DNA of 64,000 nucleotides from Malus domestica (taxonomy: Eukaryota; Streptophyta; Magnoliopsida; Rosales; Rosaceae), in NCBI RefSeq assembly GCF_042453785.1, contig NC_091672.1:1059001-1123000 (forward strand), given 5' to 3'. Each line of letters starts with the position of its first letter. The stretch's first letter is position 1. Positions 57,388 to 64,000 of this stretch are shown piece by piece. A program made the position numbers and the translations under genes. The notes below the pieces were generated by a model. It worked only from the letters and a program-made list of their open reading frames with translations, made no database searches and had not been told where the DNA came from.

Positions 57388-58576
57388 ATGTCAAGAAAAC
57401 CTGAAGATTTAAAAAGAGCGGTTGTTCCAGACAATTTTGATGAAGACTTGCAAACTACCTTGTTGCAAATGTTGCAAAGACTGAAGAGCGCCTCCGCAGG
57501 CTTCAGAAGGAAAGCAGACCTAGTTGTAAGACCAACTATTCCTATATCTTTACCTCAACTTGGGGAAAAAGATAATAGGGAAAGAAAGAGACTTAAAAAC
57601 AACCAGCTAGAAGAAGCAGTGGCGAACAAACATACAGATCCCTTCTCAGAAGCCCCAGTAAATATGATCAGTATGGCATGGGCCGAAAAGGGGAAAGAAA
57701 AGGTCACAAGGGAAATAGAAGAAGGAAGACTGGCTGACAAATCCACAAAAGCGGTGATCAAATTGACCGAACATCCAAAAGCAGCTATAATCAAAGGGAT
57801 GGTTCTCTGCAGTAAATGCCAATGCGAGTGTGAGCTCGAAATACCACTAGCAGGAGTCCTCATGGATCATGAGCAGATCAGGAGGAAGGAAGAAGAAGAA
57901 AGAAAAGAGGCTCGTGAGAGAGCTAGGCGGACTGCAGGAAGAGATACTTCCCGAATTGTTTTCCAGCAATTAGGAGGCGATTCCCAACCCAGAGCTTTAT
58001 CAGAGATATTTCGTAATCATGAAGCGTCTGAGGAGGCAGAAGACAAGGATGCCAAAAAGCCAAAAGAGGGGTGTAGAACATCTTCAATATGGCCATGTGG
58101 GAAAAGAAGTCAAGAGAAATGATAGGATAACAAATCCTGTCAAGAAAGATAACCCTGCCCGCCTCGGCCGAAAATGGTACGTGGTTGGGAAAAATGGACA
58201 GCCTGTTAAACAAATGGGAGCCTCCATGGTTAGAAGGGTCCAGAGGCAGCACAAAGCCTACATGAATTCTTTAAAGACCCCCGCGACGTCTGAAGCATCC
58301 AAGAATCAAAAGTTTGAAAAAACGTCATCTAGGGGAAGTAGTCAATTCCGCTGGAGGAGTAAAAAAGAGCTGGAGAGAGCTAATAGTAAAACAGAAGGTG
58401 AAGGAAACCATGTACCGCAAAGCCTACACCCTGGGAAATATAGGATCTTAAGGAGAGCTCAAGAAGATATGATCATGATGCCAACTCTTGGATGGAAGAC
58501 AGAGCCTATTTGTTTTGAAATTGTTTCGCCTGAAAGAAAACCATCTTCTCTATCATTAATGGATCCTTTCGGTTAA
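57388..58576 (+). pseudogene. Tat gag region, frameshifted
   Basis: A Lys/Glu-rich frame starts at MSRKPEDLKRAVV and includes a CSKCQCECELEIP cysteine cluster. It overlaps a second frame from 58019 to 58576 that continues the protein (VGKNGQPVKQMGASMVRRVQ), so one frameshift separates them. This is the structural region of the retrotransposon. Confidence 0.7.
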
Positions 58577-58603
58577 GTTCCAAAGCAAACACCATATTCA
58601 GGC

Positions 58604-59515
58604 ATGAATCAACAGGGGGCACCAGAACCACTGCTTCCAGAAGATGTGATGGCCTGGTTAGATGAGTTCATGGAACAGATCGGGAGCAAGAAAGAAGAAC
58701 TGCCAGAGCCTAGCAATTTTCATATCAACATGGCGTATGTGCTATCCGCCATGTTTGGTGCCAAGCCTAATCAACCTGCCACTATGGAAGGAGACTATGT
58801 GACGATGGAGCCAATGATGGCTCATGTCAGTGTTGAGATAGCTGGAGAAAGAAAGTCGGGAAAAGCTGAATCTTCCGAAGCATCCAAAGATGGTCCTTTA
58901 AGGATCTATACAAATAAAATGGTGTTCAGCTGTCCAAACATGTTACTAGCCAACCATCTTAAGCCAATATATGTTGCAGCTCATTTGGAAGGGGTGCATT
59001 TCAAAAGAATTTTAATTGATGGAGGAGCGGCTGTTAATGTACTGCCAGCCAAGCAAATGAAAAGGATAGGGAGAGGCACAGAAGACCTTATTCCCACGGA
59101 CCTCACGGTTTCAAGCTTCTCGGGTGCTATCACCAAAACTCATGGGATATTGCCCTTAGAAGTGGATCTGGGGTCCAAACAAATCATGTTGGCATTCTTT
59201 GTGGTAGATTGCACTTCCACCTATGGAGCCTTACTTGGAAGGGATTGGATCCACCAAAGTTTCGCCATACCCTCCATTCTACATCAACAAGTGGCTATTT
59301 ATCATGACGCAAGGACAGAGGGACTAGGCTTTTGGGAGATGGTGGAGGCCGAATCACGGCTATTTCTCCCCACAGCCAATGTTGCGGAAGCGAGTTTCTA
59401 CAATCCCAACATAGGAATTTTGAAATGTTCAGGAGCAGATGAGAACGGCTGCCCTACCAAGGTGACGGCCCAAAAGCTTTTAAAACAAGGAATGCTCCTT
59501 ACTAAAGAGGAGTGA
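58604..59515 (+). pseudogene. Tat protease region
   Basis: An open frame of 303 aa holds the aspartic protease core ILIDGGAAVNVLPAKQMKRI near 59012 and the downstream YGALLGRDWIHQ. The active site reads DGGA, a form seen in Tat elements. It is isolated from RT by stops around 59515-59580. Confidence 0.8.
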
Positions 59516-59584
59516 GATAGACCTTGTATCGTCCCAACACCCCTACACCATCAATGATAAAAACAAAAGAAGAAGGATCATGTA

Positions 59585-61850
59585 ATGGCAATCAGGTCCC
59601 TGATCAAAAGACTGTTGGTGTATGGGAAAGGAAGAAAGCAAGAAATGGAGCTCTTAGACAAAGAAGAGCAAGAATGGCAGCTAGGAACTCCGACCAATCA
59701 GGATAAAAGCAGGGAAGAGCTTTACAGAGAAGAATTGGATTTGGCCATACGAATGGCCAAGTGCATATATGACTTGGATGGGCCAGACGACTTGCCCGAA
59801 AGCTCAGAGTTATTCGAATTTTTGTGCGCAGAACCGGACAAACCACCACTAGAGGTTCAGGATCCTTTGGAAGTCATTGATTTGGGGACAGAAGAAGATC
59901 CAAGACCTATACAAATCAGTGGCTTGTTAGAAACTAATGATCGGGCAAAGATTATCTGTCTTTTACAAGAATTTAAAGATTATTACAAGAATTTAAAGAT
60001 TATTTTGCTTGGCATTACACTGAGATGTCAGGTTTAGATTCAACCTTGGTGGAACAAAGAATGCCCATCAAGGAGGGGTATAAACCTGTTAAGCAAGCAC
60101 CACGAAAGATGTCAAATGAGATAGAAGAGAAGGTCAAAGAAGAAATTGAAAGGCTAGTAAAAGCTGGATTTATTAGACCAGCCAAATATGTAGAGTGGTT
60201 AGCCAACATTGAGTTGAATATCAGAGTGCGGAACAAACAAAACTAACAAATAATAAGAATATTATTAAACAAATTGAGAATGCCGAAACGGCTATAAAAC
60301 CCTAAGAGACTACATTGTGGCTAACTTGTTCTCAAACTAAATTACAAGCTCTATTTATAGAGCAATAAACCTAAGAAACCCTAATGCTTAAATGCCAAAA
60401 ATACCCTACTACAAAATCAAATCAAATCTTAATTAATTTCCTAAATAAACCTAATAAATTCCAACACCCCCCGTCAAACTCATGGCGGTACACGACATGA
60501 GTTTGCCAACAAGCAGATGTGGATGCAAGCCTCCAAATTCCGATGCTGATGCCGATGCCGATTCCAATTTCCGATGCCAATTTCAATACGAAATTTCACC
60601 GGTGCAAGTACAAGATTCCAATGCCAGTGCAAATTCCAACTTCCGAACAAACAAACAAAAAACCATATTCAAAACCATATTTTTTTCTTTGCCCGTGTGG
60701 GCCTAAGCCTCAAACCAGCCATACTTTTTTCCTTTTCTTATGACATGGGGTCTTCTCCATATCGCAAAACCAAATGATGCAGCAAACAAGTTTTGCAAAA
60801 TAAAAGGATTGCAGCCGACAGAACAACTCTAGTGAAAAGTCAAACTGCAGAAGGGAAAGCCTCCAAACAGAGTGACCAAGAACAAGGGACACAGAGCAAA
60901 GCGGAAGCGAAGCCTAAACGAGACCAAAAGTAAACCCAAAAACAAAATGCGACAAAACAAATTGATACCAACAAGAACGGATTGAACCCTAAGGATCGAA
61001 CCCGCTCTGATACCAAGTTGAATATCAGAGTGCGGAACGAACAAAACTAACAAATAATAAGAATATTATTAAACAAACTGAGAATGCCGAAACGGCTACA
61101 AAACCCTAAGAGACTACATTGTGGCTAACTTGTTCTCAAACTAAATTACAAGCTCTATTTATAGAGCAATAAACCTAAGAAACCCTAATGCTTAAATGCC
61201 AAAAATACCCTACTACAAAATCAAATCAAATCTTAATTAATTTCCTAAATAAACCTAATAAATTCCAACACATTGTACCCGTTTTAAAAGCCATAACAAA
61301 AGCAGTACGTTGTTGTATTGATTACAGAAATATTAATGGCGCCATACCAAAAGATGAATATCCCATGCCCATAGCTGACCTGTCCATAGATGCGGTAGCA
61401 AAACATAAAGTCTTATCTTTTATGGATGGAATGCCGGATATAATCAGATAAAGATGGCCCAGGAAGATATACATAAAACAGCTTTTAGGTGTCCTGGTCA
61501 TGTGGGGGCATATGAATATCTAGTCATGCCATTCGGGCTCAAGAATGCTGGTGCAACCTACCAAAGCGCAATGAATGCCATCTTTCATGATTTGATTGGC
61601 CAGAACATGGAGGTGTACATCGATGATAGTAAAATCCAAAACAGAAAAGCAGCATTTGACAGACCTCGGGCAAGCTTTAACAAGGATGAGGATCCATAAG
61701 CTGAAGATGAATCCAAAAAAGTGCGCATTTGGAGTAAAAGCGGGCAACTTCTTGGGGTTCCTGGTTCATCAAAGAGGAGTAGAAGTGGACAAAAATAAAT
61801 CTCGGGCAATAATGGAGTCACCTTCACCCACCAATAAAGTACAACTTTAG
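59585..61850 (+). pseudogene. Tat reverse transcriptase, interrupted by a TRIM-like element
   Basis: The RT N-terminal part (IKEGYKPVKQAPRKM ... LVKAGFIRPAKYVEWLANI) stops at 60211. After the inserted element it resumes at 61271 (IVPVLKAI ... CIDYRNINGAIPKDEYPMPI), with the active-site YIDD at 61616-61627. A frame break occurs near 61440, and another after the YIDD motif around 61690. Confidence 0.8.
60212..61270 (-). mobile_element. TRIM-like LTR element nested in the Tat RT
   Basis: Two 255-bp LTRs (60212-60466 and 61016-61270) differ at about three positions. On the minus strand they begin TGTTGGAATTTATTAGG. The primer site TGGTATCAGAGC abuts the right LTR (61004-61015 complement) and a G-rich tract (GACGGGGGG) abuts the left one. 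A perfect 5-bp TSD CATTG (60207-60211 and 61271-61275) marks the insertion. The 549-bp interior has no protein; it holds short GATGCCGATGCC repeats. The LTR inner end reads AACT rather than the usual CA. Confidence 0.88.
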
Positions 61851-61889
61851 AGGCTGCTAGGCAAAATTAATTTCTTAAGGAGATTCATT

Positions 61890-62370
61890 GTCAATTTAGC
61901 GGGCAAGATCCAATCATTGACTCCTCTGCTGAGACTGAAGGATAAAGAAGATTTTGAGTGGGGACCATCACACCAAAGGGCTTTTGACAGCATCAAAGCC
62001 TATTTGACTTCTCCACCAGTGTTGGTACCACCTCAAAGGGGAAAACCCTTAAAGCTATATATCTCAGCTTCAGAAAAATCAATCGGAAGTTTACTGGCTC
62101 AAAACAATGAAGGTGGGAAAGAGCAGGCAATGTACTACCTCAGTGGAATTCTGACCAAGGTAGAAACAAGATACTCCCCAGTAGAAAGATTGTGCCTAGC
62201 TCTATATTTCATTGCCAATAAGCTGAGGCATTACATGTTACCTTGTCACGTGCACATCATTGCCAAAACAGATGTGATAAAGTATATGTTGTCAAAACCA
62301 ATGTTGACGGGAAGGATTGGGAAGTGGATTCTAGCATTATCAGAATTCAACTTTCAGTATGTACCCTAAA
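61890..62370 (+). pseudogene. Tat RNase H
   Basis: TPLLRLKDKEDFEWGPSHQ, LKLYISASEKSIGSLLAQ and RYSPVERLCLALYFIANKLR identify the connection and RNase H region that follows a gypsy RT. The first aspartate of the usual YLAVSE/D motif is replaced by Ala-Ser here. The frame ends at a stop at about 62369. Confidence 0.8.
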
Positions 62371-62509
62371 AGGTAGTCAAATGCCAAGCAATTGCCGACT
62401 TCTTGGCGGAGCATCAAGAGTCTCAAGATGAGATAATCAATATCCCGGGGACCCTGGAAGTTACTAGTATTTAGATCCCGCCAAGCAAAGATATCTCAGG
62501 TAAAGAGGA

Positions 62510-63166
62510 GTGGGTCCAGTAAGAGATAAAAAGAGTGACTGGCCTCTGGATTACTCATTGGAAGCTTTATTTCGATGGTTCATACACTCAGAAGGCCTCT
62601 GGAGCTGGGATTGTCATTGTGAACCCCTAGAGGTTTATCATTATTACTCGTTCCTCCTAGATTACCAAGGGAACACCAATAATCTGGCAGAGTATGAAGC
62701 CTTAATAATTGGTTTGGAAATCTTGATGGATCTGGGGGCAGTAGAGGTAGAGGTGTTTGGTGATTCAGAGTTAGTAATAAACCAACTAAATGGGGATTTC
62801 AAGTGCAGACATATCACCATGGTAGGGTGTTACTTGGTGGCCACGCAATTGCTGAGTTATTGGGATTCTGAGATATCAATTAATCATGTTCCCAGGGGAT
62901 CCAACCTAACGGCCAACGATATGGCGCAATTAGCCTCAGGCGTGCCAATACATGAAAGAAAATATGGGGTAGATGTCGAGATTCAAAGAAGAAACCTTCC
63001 TTCTATCCTAGAAAGAGGATTCAGTCTGGATGTAATGGTTCTAGAAACCGAGATAAAAGATTGGAGGTCGCCTATCATTCATCATTTAAAATATCCTTCT
63101 TCACCCACAAGCAAGAAGAATAGACAGCAAGCAACCAGTATGTCTTATGGGCGAAGAACCTGCTAA
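62510..63166 (+). pseudogene. Tat second (archaeal-type) RNase H
   Basis: NTNNLAEYEALIIGLEILM and VEVFGDSELVINQLNGDF are the conserved blocks of the extra RNase H found between RNase H and integrase in Tat elements. The N-terminal DGS-type motif is damaged by a frame change near 62580. The end HVPRGSNLTANDMAQLASG is well conserved. Confidence 0.82.
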
Positions 63167-63169
63167 GGA

Positions 63170-64000
63170 AAACTCCAGACGGGTTACTATTGAAATGCTT
63201 AGGCTAAGAGGAATCTATGAGAGTGATGGCCGAGGTACATGAAGGAATCTGCGGGGCACATCAAGCTAGAACGAAGATGAGGTGGTTGCTTAGAAGGTAT
63301 GGGTATTTCTGGCCCGACATGGAAAAAGATTGCAAGTCCTATGCCCGAGGCTGTGAAGAATGTCAAAGACATGGACCACTCTAACATGTGCCTTCAGTAC
63401 CTTTAAATCCAGTAGTCAAGCCTTGACCCTTCAGAGGATAGGCAATGGACTTCGTCAGGCAGATTTATCCAGCTTCTAACAAGGGGCATACTTTCATAAT
63501 TGTAGCAACGGATTACTTCACCAAATGGGTAGAGGCTTCAACCGTAAAATCCATAACCTCAGCTGCAGTCAAGAATTTTATTGAAACCAAGATTCTGCAC
63601 AGATTTAGGGTGCCCGAAACTATAGTAACGGATCGTGGGCCATCTTTTATTTCAAAAGAAGTTGAAGAGTTTGCAAGCAAATACAAAATAAAGATGATCC
63701 AATCCAGTCTTTACTACCCACAGTCAAATGGCCAGGCAGAATCCAGCAACAAGATTTTGGTAAACATTATCAAAAGAATGGTGACAGATAGTTCGGAAAA
63801 GTGGCATGAAAAGCTGGGGAATACTCTGTGGGCATACCGAACCTCTAAAAGGGCAGAAACAGGGACAACTCCTTATGCTTTAACTTTCGGGCAAGATGCA
63901 GTGTTTCCCATGGAGATCAATGTAAGTTCTGTCATAATTCAAAATCAGTTTGGGTTACACAGTGAGGAGTACATAGAAGCCATGTGTCAAGGGATTGAAG
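63170..64000 (+). pseudogene. Tat integrase, broken and cut by the window end
   Basis: The zinc-binding part (HEGICGAHQARTKMRWLLRR ... CEECQRHG) is followed by two or three stops near 63385-63440. The core AMDFVRQIYPASNKGHTF, VTDRGPSFISKEVEEF and YPQSNGQAESSNK then runs open to the last base. The core Asp and Glu positions are visible. The C-terminal domain is outside the window. Confidence 0.8.

Larger units (their letters stand above)
55827..64000 (+). mobile_element. Ty3/gypsy retrotransposon, Tat lineage, cut by the window end
   Basis: LTR, primer site, gag, protease, RT, RNase H, an extra archaeal-type RNase H and integrase appear in this order. The second RNase H between RNase H and integrase is diagnostic of the Tat lineage. 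Frameshifts and stops occur in gag, RT and integrase, and a TRIM-like element is nested in RT, so it is dead. The 3' part and 3' LTR lie outside the window, so the LTR start is only an estimate. Confidence 0.85.

Overview
This is plant nuclear DNA. The genes have many short introns with GT-AG borders, the protein families are plant-specific (LBD transcription factor, TIR-NBS-LRR, chloroplast EGY protease), and the spaces between them hold plant transposons (Cassandra, Athila and Tat Ty3/gypsy elements, copia-type short LTR elements, an Au-type SINE, several MITEs). Protein and repeat style suggest a woody rosid, most likely Rosaceae (apple/pear type); that assignment is inference.

Layout. 1-449: truncated Cassandra element carrying a 5S rRNA-like domain. 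460-2200: AT-rich spacer with a degenerate tandem repeat. 2820-12872: three ordinary genes, an LRR receptor pseudokinase (+), an LBD20-type LOB-domain factor (+) and a SUVR3-type SET-domain protein (-). From what I recall of Arabidopsis chromosome 3 (At3g03770, At3g03760, At3g03750) this is a conserved block. 13693-18066: ten-exon EGY2 (-), head to head with 19220-45120, a triplicated NEMP/DUF2215 nuclear-envelope gene. Copy A has a wrecked 3' end full of MITEs. Copy B is cut in half by an Athila LTR. Copy C is the only complete one. Between B and C (29788-40760) lies an Athila element whose pol half is present twice, tail to tail, as a palindrome with arms of about 3.1 kb and a loop of about 100 bp, downstream of a complete 5' LTR.

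45910-47830: mitochondrial bL25 ribosomal protein. 49289-55838: TIR-NBS-LRR resistance gene with a C-terminal post-LRR domain and a predicted membrane segment; one intron holds a young copia-derived LTR element with a 5-bp TSD, and exon 5 needs a frame change. 55827-64000: 5' part of a Tat-lineage Ty3/gypsy element (LTR, gag, protease, RT, RNase H, second RNase H, integrase cut by the window end), with a 1.06-kb TRIM-like element nested in its RT.

The most interesting structure is the Athila palindrome. Transcription from the adjacent LTR, or from the NEMP-B promoter, would give a long hairpin RNA, the same architecture as known natural silencers of transposons. It sits directly upstream of the only intact NEMP copy. 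Exon borders were derived by hand from reading frame, splice dinucleotides and family knowledge; no alignment or search was run.
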